A stretch of 33,815 nucleotides of DNA from Desulfovibrionaceae bacterium (GTDB lineage: Bacteria; Desulfobacterota; Desulfovibrionia; Desulfovibrionales; Desulfovibrionaceae), in contig JAFGBU010000041.1 of NCBI GenBank assembly GCA_016932995.1, positions 1-33,815 of the forward strand. Direction: 5' to 3'. The translations under genes were made by a program, and so were the position numbers. Within the stretch, counting starts at the first letter, position 1. Every line of letters starts with the position of its first letter. The notes beneath the pieces are model-generated. The model searched no databases. It was given only the letters and a program-made list of their open reading frames with translations, and was not told the origin of the DNA. Below are positions 1 to 7,112 of this stretch, piece after piece.

Positions 1-45
1 ACCGGCCGGGTCGGCACCGGCCGGGTCGGCACCGGCCGGGTCGGC
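1..45. repeat. 15-bp minisatellite, 3 visible copies
   Basis: The unit accggccgggtcggc is repeated three times without a mismatch and may continue beyond the left edge. It lies in frame in the zinc-ribbon gene and encodes ADPAG per unit, so copy-number change would alter linker length without shifting the frame. Confidence 0.95.
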
Positions 46-219
46 CTGGTCCGAAGGCGTTTCCAGGTCGGTCTCCGGAAAGTCCTCGGGCGCGGCGTCC
101 AGGACCCGGAAACGGAACTTGTGCTTGCACTTGGGGCAGGTGGCCAGTTGGGACCTTGCAGGAATTTTTTCCTCGGGCACGTCGCGGCTGAAGTTGCATT
201 CGGGGCAGGTTATTTTCAT
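1..219 (-). CDS. Zinc-ribbon domain protein, 5' part only (cut by left edge)
   Basis: The first 73 residues are visible. They open with MKITCPECNFSRDVPEEKIP, followed by a second Cys pair in ATCPKCKHKFRF, so four cysteines form two CxxC knuckles of a zinc ribbon (MJ0042 / zinc_ribbon_4 type). Such ribbons often sit at the start of larger, sometimes membrane-bound proteins of unknown role in Desulfovibrionales. After the ribbon comes an acidic linker and then three perfect ADPAG pentapeptides running off the edge. The ATG at 219 has no convincing Shine-Dalgarno sequence, but a good sigma-70-like promoter lies just upstream (270-298). What follows the repeat cannot be seen, so the function of the full protein is unknown. 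Confidence 0.8.
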   Translation of the reverse strand, partial: MKITCPECNFSRDVPEEKIPARSQLATCPKCKHKFRFRVLDAAPEDFPETDLETPSDQADPAGADPAGADPAG

Positions 220-269
220 GGACAAATCCGTGTTCGCGGGACCCTGGGCCCCTGGTTGGCGACAAAAAA

Positions 270-298
270 ATCATATTCATTTTGGCCTTGCTAGGCAA
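270..298 (-). promoter_or_regulatory. sigma-70-type promoter of the zinc-ribbon gene
   Basis: Read on the minus strand, TTGCCT (293-298) is separated by 17 nt from TATGAT (270-275), which matches the -10 consensus at 5 of 6 positions. It lies about 50 nt upstream of the ATG at 219 and downstream of the preceding glycosyltransferase stop. Confidence 0.6.
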
Positions 299-321
299 GC
301 CGAGACCCGGGGAGGCCGGTC

Positions 322-1515
322 TCAATCCGGGTTTTCGGGCAGCAGGACCAGTCTTGGAGGGTTTTCGCCGGCCGCGGCCACAAGGTCCAGTGCCCGGCGT
401 TCGAGATGGGGATAGTCGGTGGAAAGGGCGTGGCTCACCCTGCCCTTGGACGCCCTGTCGAACAGGGCCAGCTTCTGGCGCAGCTCGCAAGGGCCCTTGC
501 GCAGGTGGCTGAGGTGCAGGATGGGCAGGTCAAGGGCCAGGCCGACCTTGCCGCTGACGCCCCGCAGCCTCTCGTGCACCGGGTTCTCGAATCTGGCCCC
601 GGGCCTGCGCAGGAGCCTGAGCTGGAGGTCCGGCCACAGGCCGAGCCCGATGCGGCAGTGTTGCTCGTCCGGGAAGAACGTCTGCCTGGGGAAGTACCAG
701 CCCGCGACCCCGGGCGCGGCCGTCAGCCGGGGCAGGGCCCGCCAGGCGTCCTCGCCCAGGACCTCGTCCGCGTCCAGGTACAGGACCCAGTCCCTTGAGC
801 AGGCCGCGAGCATGCGGTTGCGCTGGGCCGCGAAGTCCTCGTTCAGGGGCTGGGCGAGGTTCTTGATCCCGGGCCTTGCGGATTTCAGGGCCTCGGGCAC
901 CGCGTCCAGGTCCGGGGCGTCCCAGACCACGACCAGCTCCCGGACCCAGTCCGGAAACTGGGCGAAGAAGCGCTCCAGGCCCGGCTCGGTCGGGGCGAGC
1001 ACCGCGGCCGCGCCGATGTCCGGCTCTGCGTCCGGACACGGGATGTCCAGGGCCTCGGCCCGGGCAAAGACCTTTTGCAGGGCCCGCAGCCGGGTCTTGT
1101 CCGTGTCCTGGAGCTCGGAGTTGAGCGTCAGGCAGGCGTGTTCGGCGTCCATGCCGAGCAGCGCGGCCAGGCACAGGTGGGCCCAGGGCGAGGTGTCGGC
1201 AAGGACCTGAATCCGGCCCTCGGGCCGCCACCAGTCAAGCCCTCCGGCCTCGAAGAGCGAGCGGACCCTGCCCGGCGTCAGGTCGCAGACCAGGACCCTT
1301 GTCCCCTGCGGGAGCCGTTGGTCGAGGGCCCCGGCCAGACGGCCGGACCCGAGCCCGAAGAGCACCAGGTCCTGGCGGCCGCTCTTCTCAAGGAGCCTGA
1401 GGCAGCGTTCGGCCTCTTTTTCCGGGTCCCGGCCCGGGCCCTGGGGGGCCTGCTCCGGCCGGCAAAAGCACATGACCTCCCGCGAGTAGCGGTGCACGAC
1501 CTCAAGCGGCGTCAC
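322..1515 (-). CDS. Family 2 glycosyltransferase with an N-terminal Rossmann-like domain
   Basis: This 397-residue protein has two parts. The C-terminal half carries a GT-A family 2 core: RELVVVWDAPD, then the acceptor-loop segment EDFAAQRNRMLAACSRDWVL, and YLDADEVLGED, whose DAD is the metal/nucleotide-sugar DxD motif. The N-terminal half contains DLVLFGLGSGRLAGAL and TRVLVCDLTPGRV, which look like a nucleotide-binding Rossmann fold, reminiscent of the region before Maf-type flagellin glycosyltransferase domains (inference). I start it at GTG 1515, which has AGGGGG five bases upstream and overlaps the preceding gene by 14 nt; a start at 1563 would lie deeper in that gene. It is the last gene of the fliD-fliS-GT-GT run, so a role in flagellin or surface glycan modification is plausible but unproven. 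Confidence 0.8.
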   Translation of the reverse strand: MTPLEVVHRYSREVMCFCRPEQAPQGPGRDPEKEAERCLRLLEKSGRQDLVLFGLGSGRLAGALDQRLPQGTRVLVCDLTPGRVRSLFEAGGLDWWRPEGRIQVLADTSPWAHLCLAALLGMDAEHACLTLNSELQDTDKTRLRALQKVFARAEALDIPCPDAEPDIGAAAVLAPTEPGLERFFAQFPDWVRELVVVWDAPDLDAVPEALKSARPGIKNLAQPLNEDFAAQRNRMLAACSRDWVLYLDADEVLGEDAWRALPRLTAAPGVAGWYFPRQTFFPDEQHCRIGLGLWPDLQLRLLRRPGARFENPVHERLRGVSGKVGLALDLPILHLSHLRKGPCELRQKLALFDRASKGRVSHALSTDYPHLERRALDLVAAAGENPPRLVLLPENPD

Positions 1516-2584
1516 CTTGGCCCCCTGACTTGAGGTCCAGGAGCTTAAGGTACAGGTCCTCAAGTTCCTTGACTATTTTTTTGACATTGAAAAGCCGTTG
1601 GGCCTTTTCCCGGGCTCGCGCGCCCATGGCCGCGGCCTTGTCCGGGTTCTGGAGCAGCCAGCCCACGGCCCGGGCGTAGTCCTCGGCCCCCTGGGCCACG
1701 AGCCCGGTCCGGCCGTGCTCGACCAGCTCCATCTGGGCGTTGTCGCGCAGGCCCGGGCAGGGGTGGGTGACCACGGGCAGGCCCGCGGCCATGGCCTCGG
1801 CGATGACCAGGCCGAAGGACTCCCCGGTGTCGTTGGCGTGGGCCAGCACGGATATGGAGTTGAAGAACGAGGCCAGGTCCTGGTCGGTCAGGGCCGGGGG
1901 CTCGAAGGATACCCGGTCGTTCAGGCCGCCGGCGCGCGTGAACTCGAGGGCCTCGGGCACGGCCCCGATGATCCGGCACCTGAACCCGGGCGTGCTTCTG
2001 GCCAGCAGGGGCAAAATGTCCAGGGCCAGCCTGGACCACTTGCCCGGGTCGGGCCTGGACAGGCGGCCGATGACCGGCGCGGACAAATCCCTTGGCGGGC
2101 AGGCCGCGGCAAAGAACTCGGTGTCCACGGGGTTGTAGAGCACGCCGTATCTGGGCCCGTGCACGGCTATGCCCGTGGTCGCGGCGAAGCGCTCGGCGCA
2201 GAACCGGGACACGAACAGGTGGCAGTCGATGATTTGGCCCGAGGGGCTCGGGTCGTGGCGGCCGAAGACGTTGGTCTCCACGACCACGGCGCTGGGCGCG
2301 GCCATGAGCGGCCTGAGCAGGTCCGGCTCGGGCCAGCCGGCCCTGTGCACGTGGATGACCTGGGGCGCGAAGTCCCGGATCGCCTTGGCCGGGTCCCGGG
2401 TGATGTAGGTCTCCAGGCCCGCGGCCCTGATCTGCCCGGCGCGCTCCCCGTCCGAGGGGCTGAGCACCGCGGCCTTGAATCTCTCCCGGTCCAGGCCGCA
2501 GGCCAAAAGCTGCATGACCTTTTCCGTGCCCCCCAGGCCGAGGGACTTGGCCAGGTGCAGGACGCGGATGGGTTGCGCGCTCAT
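1502..2584 (-). CDS. Family 1/4 glycosyltransferase
   Basis: 360 residues with the GT-B layout of GT4 enzymes. The N-terminal glycine-rich loop is HLAKSLGLGGTEKVMQLL, and the C-terminal donor-binding segment is GESFGLVIAEAMAAGLPVV, the usual E-x7-E nucleotide-sugar signature. It would transfer a sugar from an activated donor to an unknown acceptor in the cytoplasm. I prefer ATG 2584, preceded by AAGG, over GTG 2602. It starts 40 nt downstream of fliS and overlaps the next glycosyltransferase by 14 nt, indicating one transcript with the filament cap genes. The context suggests flagellin or filament glycosylation; lipopolysaccharide or capsule work is the main alternative. Confidence 0.85.
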   Translation of the reverse strand: MSAQPIRVLHLAKSLGLGGTEKVMQLLACGLDRERFKAAVLSPSDGERAGQIRAAGLETYITRDPAKAIRDFAPQVIHVHRAGWPEPDLLRPLMAAPSAVVVETNVFGRHDPSPSGQIIDCHLFVSRFCAERFAATTGIAVHGPRYGVLYNPVDTEFFAAACPPRDLSAPVIGRLSRPDPGKWSRLALDILPLLARSTPGFRCRIIGAVPEALEFTRAGGLNDRVSFEPPALTDQDLASFFNSISVLAHANDTGESFGLVIAEAMAAGLPVVTHPCPGLRDNAQMELVEHGRTGLVAQGAEDYARAVGWLLQNPDKAAAMGARAREKAQRLFNVKKIVKELEDLYLKLLDLKSGGQGDAA

Positions 2585-2624
2585 GCGCCCTTGGTGACAC
2601 ACCCGGCCGGGGAAGTAAATCGGC

Positions 2625-3245
2625 TCAGAAGGGGTTGGAATAGGCGTTCAAGGCCCGTTGCCTGGCCGTGTTCTGCTTGGTCTGGTCCTCCGGGCCGTTC
2701 GGGTCCTGGTCCGCGGCCTCGACCTGATCCGGGTTCGCTTCCGGACCCAGAGGCGCGGCCGGCCGGGGATACTGGAGCGCGGCCCGGCTGTTGGTTGCCT
2801 GGTCCGGGGGGTCCTGGCCCGGGGTCTGGTTCACGGGCCGGGCCGGGGCCTTTTCCAAGGCCGGCCGGCCGCTGTTCTCGGACTCGGCCATGATCTGGGC
2901 AAAGGCGTTTCTCATGCCGCCGAGGATGCCGATGACCTCGTCGACCATGGCCGTGCTCATCTCGATGTTGGCCCTGGCCAGGCGGGTGCTGCAGAAGAAG
3001 TAGACCTGGTTGAGGTGCTGGGACAGCTCGCCGCCCTTTTCCCTGTTCAGGGATTCGGCCAGCTCGTGGATGATGTCCAGGGCCCTGGAGATCAGGATGC
3101 CCTTTTGGGCGAAGTCCTTCTCCACGATCTTGACCTTGGCCTGCTTGAGGAACTTGACGGCCGCGTCATAGAGCATGAGCAGCAGGTCGCCCTGGCTGGT
3201 GGTCTCCACCTGGGTTGCGAGATAGGCCTTGGCCCCCTTGATCAT
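2625..3245 (-). CDS. fliS: Flagellar export chaperone FliS with a long C-terminal tail
   Basis: Residues 1-125 are a typical FliS helical bundle: MIKGAKAYLATQVETTSQGD near the N-terminus, then LLMLYDAAVKFLKQA, and the heterodimer-like IEMSTAMVDEVIGILGGMRNA segment. FliS binds the disordered C-terminus of flagellin in the cytoplasm and delivers it to the flagellar export gate. The protein is 206 residues, whereas FliS is usually about 125-135. The extra 80 residues are rich in Pro, Gln, Asp and Asn, lack obvious secondary structure and end in NAYSNPF. It lies 18 nt after fliD with AGGGGA as ribosome binding site and is probably co-transcribed with it from the sigma-54 promoter at 5017-5032. 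Confidence 0.93.
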   Translation of the reverse strand: MIKGAKAYLATQVETTSQGDLLLMLYDAAVKFLKQAKVKIVEKDFAQKGILISRALDIIHELAESLNREKGGELSQHLNQVYFFCSTRLARANIEMSTAMVDEVIGILGGMRNAFAQIMAESENSGRPALEKAPARPVNQTPGQDPPDQATNSRAALQYPRPAAPLGPEANPDQVEAADQDPNGPEDQTKQNTARQRALNAYSNPF

Positions 3246-3263
3246 CCGGTCGTCCCCTGTTTC

Positions 3264-4964
3264 TTAGCTCTCGTCCAATTGGGCTATCTGGCTGGTGAGC
3301 GAGGCGCTGAGCTGGTCGTAATAGCCCAGGGTCGCGTCCAGCCTGGCGTACTTGTCGCGCAGGTTGCGCTCCATCTTTTCGATGCGGTCCTCCTCCCAGG
3401 CTATCTTGTCGTCGATGTTGTCCATGATGTCCTGGTAGTTGCGCTCCAGGATGGCCAGCGGGCCGCCCTCGTAGGTGGCCGCGTTGTAGGGCTTGGTCAG
3501 GTCGGTGAGCTCGTTGACCAGTTGTCCGGCCTTGCCCAGCTTGAGCGAGACCGTGCCCGTGTAGGTCCCGGCCCCGTGGTTGTCCAGGCGGATGAGCAGG
3601 CCGGCCTCGTCGGTGCCCGAGGCCCCGGTTATCTCCCAGCCGGAAATGATCGCGGCCTGGCCGTTGATGGTCGCGCTGGTTATGGACGAGCCGTCCGAGA
3701 CTATCTGCACCTCGTAGTTGCCGGCCTGGGTGGTCCCGTCGATGTAGGACACGTAGGTGAAGTCCGAGGACCGGCTTTCGCCCTCGTAGTACGCGGACAT
3801 CAGCTGGGCCACGGCCTCGGGGTCGTCCTGGAGGACTTCGTCCAACTTGTCCTCGTCTATGACCAAAAGCCCGTAGGTCAGCGAACCCTGCTCGGCGTCG
3901 GTGAGTATGCCGAGCTGGGAAAGGGCCGAATACTTGTCGCCCGCGCCCGTGGTCTGGTTGTAATACTCGAAGCCCACTCCGATGTCGGCGGTGATGCCCT
4001 TGAGCTTCTGGGAGATCATGTCCACGCCGTAGTTGCCGGTCAGAATGGAGCCCGACTCCGTGGTCTCGTCGAACTTGGTCAGCTCCTGGATCTTGGTCCT
4101 GACCTCGTTCAGCTGGTCCACGAAATCGCGCACGTTTTCCTTGACCGCGTCCATGTCCGTGTCCACGGTCAACTGGATGGTCGTGCCCGGGTTGGCCTCC
4201 TTGAGGTTCAGGGTCAGGCCCACGATGACGTCGTCCACGCTGTTGGTCGCGCGCTCTATCCAACCGCCTGCGGCCGATGGGAACCCGTCGACCTTCAGCT
4301 GGGAGTTCTGGGCGTCCTGGCTGTTCTGGAAGTCCGAGACCCCGAATATCAGGGACCCGGTGTTGGAGACGACCACTTGGTTGTCCGTGCCCATGTCCAT
4401 GCCGTAGACCTGGAGGTGGTAGACCGAGCCGTCGTAGATGGTCGTGGCCCGGACCTTGTTTCTGGCGTCCGGGTCGTTGTTGATCATGTTCACCAGGCCC
4501 TGGAGGGTGGTGCCTGCGGAGATGTTGTCGATGGTGATCGACTCTCCGGCGTAGGACAGGGTGAGGCTGGTGTCGGCCGAGGTCACCGAGCTGGTCAGGG
4601 CGCCGGTGCCCGAGGAGGTGATGAAGATGTCGTTCTGGGCCAGCTGCCCGATCTCCACGGAATGCGAGGCCTCCTGGGCGCTGCTCGAGGCGCTGGCCGT
4701 GAGCGCCGAGCTGTCGCCGGAGCTCGCGATCTTGGTCAGGAATTCGTTTGTGGTGTTCATGGCCGAAAGGGTGGTCTTCAGGGCGAGCATCTTGGTGTTG
4801 AGCTCCTGAAAGGCCTCGATCTTGTTTTCCCAGGTCTGGCGCCAGGTCTCCAGACGGGTGACCCGTTGGCGTTCGACCTCGATGAGCCCGTCTATGAGGG
4901 CGTCGAAGTCCGTGCCGTTGCCGAGGCCGGTGAAGGTGATCGCTCCGGAGGTGTAGTCGCTCAT
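3264..4964 (-). CDS. fliD: Flagellar filament cap protein FliD (HAP2)
   Basis: 566 residues. The N-terminus SGAITFTGLGNGTDFDALID and the following coiled segment RVTRLETWRQTWENKIEAFQ are the FliD N-terminal domain. The C-terminus SASLTSQIAQLDES is the standard FliD C-terminal coil, preceded by an oligomerising helix DDKIAWEEDRIEKMERNLRD. FliD forms the cap at the filament tip and guides flagellin polymerisation. I start it at ATG 4964, with AAGGGG eight bases upstream; a longer frame to 5033 would run over the sigma-54 promoter. It heads the fliD-fliS-GT-GT unit. Confidence 0.95.
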   Translation of the reverse strand: MSDYTSGAITFTGLGNGTDFDALIDGLIEVERQRVTRLETWRQTWENKIEAFQELNTKMLALKTTLSAMNTTNEFLTKIASSGDSSALTASASSSAQEASHSVEIGQLAQNDIFITSSGTGALTSSVTSADTSLTLSYAGESITIDNISAGTTLQGLVNMINNDPDARNKVRATTIYDGSVYHLQVYGMDMGTDNQVVVSNTGSLIFGVSDFQNSQDAQNSQLKVDGFPSAAGGWIERATNSVDDVIVGLTLNLKEANPGTTIQLTVDTDMDAVKENVRDFVDQLNEVRTKIQELTKFDETTESGSILTGNYGVDMISQKLKGITADIGVGFEYYNQTTGAGDKYSALSQLGILTDAEQGSLTYGLLVIDEDKLDEVLQDDPEAVAQLMSAYYEGESRSSDFTYVSYIDGTTQAGNYEVQIVSDGSSITSATINGQAAIISGWEITGASGTDEAGLLIRLDNHGAGTYTGTVSLKLGKAGQLVNELTDLTKPYNAATYEGGPLAILERNYQDIMDNIDDKIAWEEDRIEKMERNLRDKYARLDATLGYYDQLSASLTSQIAQLDES

Positions 4965-5016
4965 GGCGCAAGCCCCTTGCGGAAATATTTTCCCGTCGGG
5001 TTTTTTATGAGCTCGC

Positions 5017-5032
5017 TGCAAGGCCGGTGCCA
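5017..5032 (-). promoter_or_regulatory. sigma-54 promoter upstream of fliD
   Basis: Read on the minus strand the sequence is TGGCACCGGCCTTGCA, which matches the -24/-12 consensus TGGCAC-N5-TTGCW at every key position. It sits about 50 nt upstream of the fliD ATG (4964) and directly beside the T-run of the fliC terminator. An RpoN-dependent activator (FlrC/FleR type) would be expected; none is encoded in the window. Confidence 0.8.
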
Positions 5033-5034
5033 TG

Positions 5035-5072
5035 AAAAAAAACAGCCGGGCCGCGCTGGTCGCGGCCCGGCT
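5035..5072 (-). terminator. Rho-independent terminator of fliC
   Basis: A perfect 12-bp stem (5044-5055 with 5061-5072, 5-nt loop) is followed on the minus strand by a run of Ts interrupted by one G. It begins about 30 nt after the fliC stop and insulates fliD from flagellin transcription. Confidence 0.9.
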
Positions 5073-5103
5073 GGTTCAGGTTCGGTTCATGCCGCGTTCA
5101 TCA

Positions 5104-6021
5104 CTAGCCCATGAGCTGCAGGGCCATCTGCGGCAGGCTGTTGGCCTGGGCGAGCATGGCCACGGCGGACTGGGTCAGTATCTGCCGGCGCACGAACTCG
5201 GTCATCTCGAGGGCCACGTCCACGTCCGAGATCTGGGACTCGGCGGCCTGGGTGTTCTCGGCCTGGATCTCCAGGGTGGTGATGGTGTTCTCCAGCCTGT
5301 TCTGCAGGGCGCCCAGGCTGGCGCGGATCTTGTCCTTGGACACGATGGCGTTGTTGATCGCGTCCAGGGCGGCCTGGGCCAGGGCCTGGGTGGAGATGGC
5401 CTTGCCCGCGTTGGCGGTCTCGCCGGAGCCGGACTTGGTCCCGGCCGCGTGGCCGAGGCCCATGGCCGAGGCCGTGGAGGTGCCGATGGAGATGTAGTAG
5501 TAGTCCTCGGCGGAGTCGTTTCCGGTGCCGAAGTGGACCTTGAGCGGCCCGGTGGGCACCAGGGCGTGGCCGTTGTGGGAGCTGTTAGCGCCGGACAGGT
5601 TGCCGTTGAGCAGATGGACGCCGTTGAAGTCCGTGGAGCTGGCGATTCGGGTGATCTCCGAGGCCATGGCCTGGTACTCGGAGTCGATGATCAGGCGCTG
5701 GTCCGAGCTGTAGGTGCCCGTGGCGGCCTGTTGCGCCAGCTCCTTCATCCGGAGGAGCTTCTCGTCGATGACGCTGAGCGCGCCGTCCGCGGTCTGGATC
5801 AGGGAGATCGCGTCGTTGGCGTTGCGCACGCCCTGTTGCAGCGAGCTGATTTCCGCGCGCATCAGCTCGCGGACGGCCAAGCCCGCGGCGTCGTCGGCCG
5901 CGGTTCCGATCCTCAGGCCCGAGGACAGCCTACGGGTGGACACCGCAAGGGCTGAGTACGAGGTACTCAGGTTGCGGGCGGCGTTCATCGCCATCAAGTT
6001 GTGGTTGATAACCAGAGCCAT
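5104..6021 (-). CDS. fliC: Flagellin
   Basis: 305 residues. The N-terminal D0/D1 region is MALVINHNLMAMNAARNLS, then RLSSGLRIGTAADDAAGLAV; the C-terminal D1/D0 region is QISDVDVALEMTEFVRRQIL ending in LPQMALQLMG. These halves polymerise into the filament core. The variable central part (about residues 140-205) is short and rich in Ser, Asn and Thr, offering possible O-glycosylation sites. The start at ATG 6021 follows AAGGAGG; a longer frame to 6105 is not needed. It is monocistronic, with a sigma-28 promoter at 6115-6141 and a strong terminator at 5035-5072. FliS and FliD are the next genes downstream. Confidence 0.97.
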   Translation of the reverse strand: MALVINHNLMAMNAARNLSTSYSALAVSTRRLSSGLRIGTAADDAAGLAVRELMRAEISSLQQGVRNANDAISLIQTADGALSVIDEKLLRMKELAQQAATGTYSSDQRLIIDSEYQAMASEITRIASSTDFNGVHLLNGNLSGANSSHNGHALVPTGPLKVHFGTGNDSAEDYYYISIGTSTASAMGLGHAAGTKSGSGETANAGKAISTQALAQAALDAINNAIVSKDKIRASLGALQNRLENTITTLEIQAENTQAAESQISDVDVALEMTEFVRRQILTQSAVAMLAQANSLPQMALQLMG

Positions 6022-6114
6022 AATTTCCTCCTTGAAATGTTTCGGCTTCCTTGCCGTTTTGGAACGCTCGGCGGGGCCTCTGGCCCGCATGGCGTTCCGG
6101 TTCATTTGCCTCTC

Positions 6115-6141
6115 TCATCGACCCGTGGCTGAAAAACTTTA
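6115..6141 (-). promoter_or_regulatory. sigma-28 (FliA) promoter of fliC
   Basis: Read on the minus strand, TAAAGTTT (6134-6141) is followed after exactly 11 nt by GTCGATGA (6115-6122). The consensus is TAAAGTTT-N11-GCCGATAA: the -35 part is perfect and the -10 part matches at 6 of 8 positions. The 5' leader to the ATG would be about 85-90 nt. Confidence 0.85.
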
Positions 6142-6221
6142 GGCCTCGATTGGTGTTTCGGGCCGTGGCCATTGACTTTTGGGGTCTTGGTTCGGACCGG
6201 GTCCCCCTTGCCGGGAGACCC

Positions 6222-6256
6222 AAAAAAGGCCGCGCCCGGAAAATCCGGGCGCGGCC
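6222..6256 (-). terminator. Rho-independent terminator of the AsmA-like gene
   Basis: A perfect 13-bp stem (6228-6240 with 6244-6256, loop of three A) is followed on the minus strand by six Ts. It lies about 35 nt after the stop codon of the gene ending at 6292 and separates it from fliC. Confidence 0.92.
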
Positions 6257-6291
6257 CATTCGATGCCCGCCTGATGGGTGATCGGCGCGGC

Positions 6292-7026
6292 CTAGTTGCC
6301 GAAAAGCCCCTTGACCTTTCCGGTGACCGTGTCCAGGCCCTGCTCGACCGCCTTGCCCGCGTCTCCTGCAATGGATGTCGCCGAGGTCAGGACGTCCTTG
6401 TGCAGGGCCGCGAAGACCTTTTCAAAGACCTCGGCCGGGGTGGCCCCCTTTTTGTCCTCGCCGATGTCCTTGAGCCGGATCTCGGGCAGCGAGGCGCCGG
6501 CCATCTCGCCGCCCAGGGCGGTCACGGCCAGGTTGACCCGGCCGTCCTTTATAATAAGGTCCCTGATGATCAGCTTCTTGCCCCCGGACTCGCGGTCCTT
6601 GGCCGCCTCGCCGGGCTTGCCGTTGTCCGACGTGGCCTTTTTGATGTTGTTCAGTATGGCCTGGAAGTTGTCCCCGGAAGCGGACTTCTCATAGGTCACC
6701 TTGGGCGCCAGGACCACGATCCTTTCAATGACGATCGTGTCCGTGGCAAGGGAGCCCTTGTCCACCTTGATCGATATCTCGTCGACCTCGAAGGCGGTCT
6801 TGGACTTGAACCCGGCCGGGTTGCCGAGGACAAGGCCCTTCAACACGCCCTCCCCGGACATGGACACGTCGGCCTCGGCCAGCCTGACCTCGGTCTTGGT
6901 GATCCGCGGCCCGATGGTCTCGACCGCCTTCTTGATGATCGCGCCGATGTTCATGACCGCGACGATGACCAGCGCGGCCACGGCCGCGACCAGAAGGGCT
7001 ATGCCCGCAAGTATCCATTTCTTCAT
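6292..7026 (-). CDS. AsmA-like membrane-anchored protein of unknown function
   Basis: 244 residues. A single N-terminal transmembrane segment (ILAGIALLVAAVAALVIVAV, about residues 5-24) anchors a periplasmic beta-rich domain. Segments such as VSMSGEGVLKGLVLGNPAGF, TIVIERIVVLAPKVTYE and GGKKLIIRDLIIKDGRVNLA resemble the repeated strands of AsmA/DUF748-type proteins, some of which work in outer-membrane lipid transport. The start is ATG 7026 with AAGGAGG upstream. It is transcribed alone from the promoter at 7056-7084 and closed by the terminator at 6222-6256. The exact function is not known; the AsmA relation is by general look only. Confidence 0.75.
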   Translation of the reverse strand: MKKWILAGIALLVAAVAALVIVAVMNIGAIIKKAVETIGPRITKTEVRLAEADVSMSGEGVLKGLVLGNPAGFKSKTAFEVDEISIKVDKGSLATDTIVIERIVVLAPKVTYEKSASGDNFQAILNNIKKATSDNGKPGEAAKDRESGGKKLIIRDLIIKDGRVNLAVTALGGEMAGASLPEIRLKDIGEDKKGATPAEVFEKVFAALHKDVLTSATSIAGDAGKAVEQGLDTVTGKVKGLFGN

Positions 7027-7055
7027 CTTCGGCCTCCTTGGTGTCTAACTACAGA

Positions 7056-7084
7056 AGTATAAAGATAAAGACTCGAACTTGCAA
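7056..7084 (-). promoter_or_regulatory. sigma-70-type promoter of the AsmA-like gene
   Basis: Read on the minus strand, TTGCAA (7079-7084) and TATACT (7056-7061, 5 of 6 to consensus) are separated by 17 nt, in a locally AT-rich patch 30 nt upstream of the ATG at 7026. Confidence 0.65.
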
Positions 7085-7112
7085 GGAGGCCTGATTGCCA
7101 AGGACGGTGGTT

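Noticed and set aside
1598-5114. Very long plus-strand reading frames (1598-2893, 2658-5114) opposite the glycosyltransferase and flagellar genes
   Set aside because: They are shadows of GC-rich coding on the other strand: rich in Gly, Ala, Arg, Val and Leu, without any family motif, and the minus-strand genes are certain.
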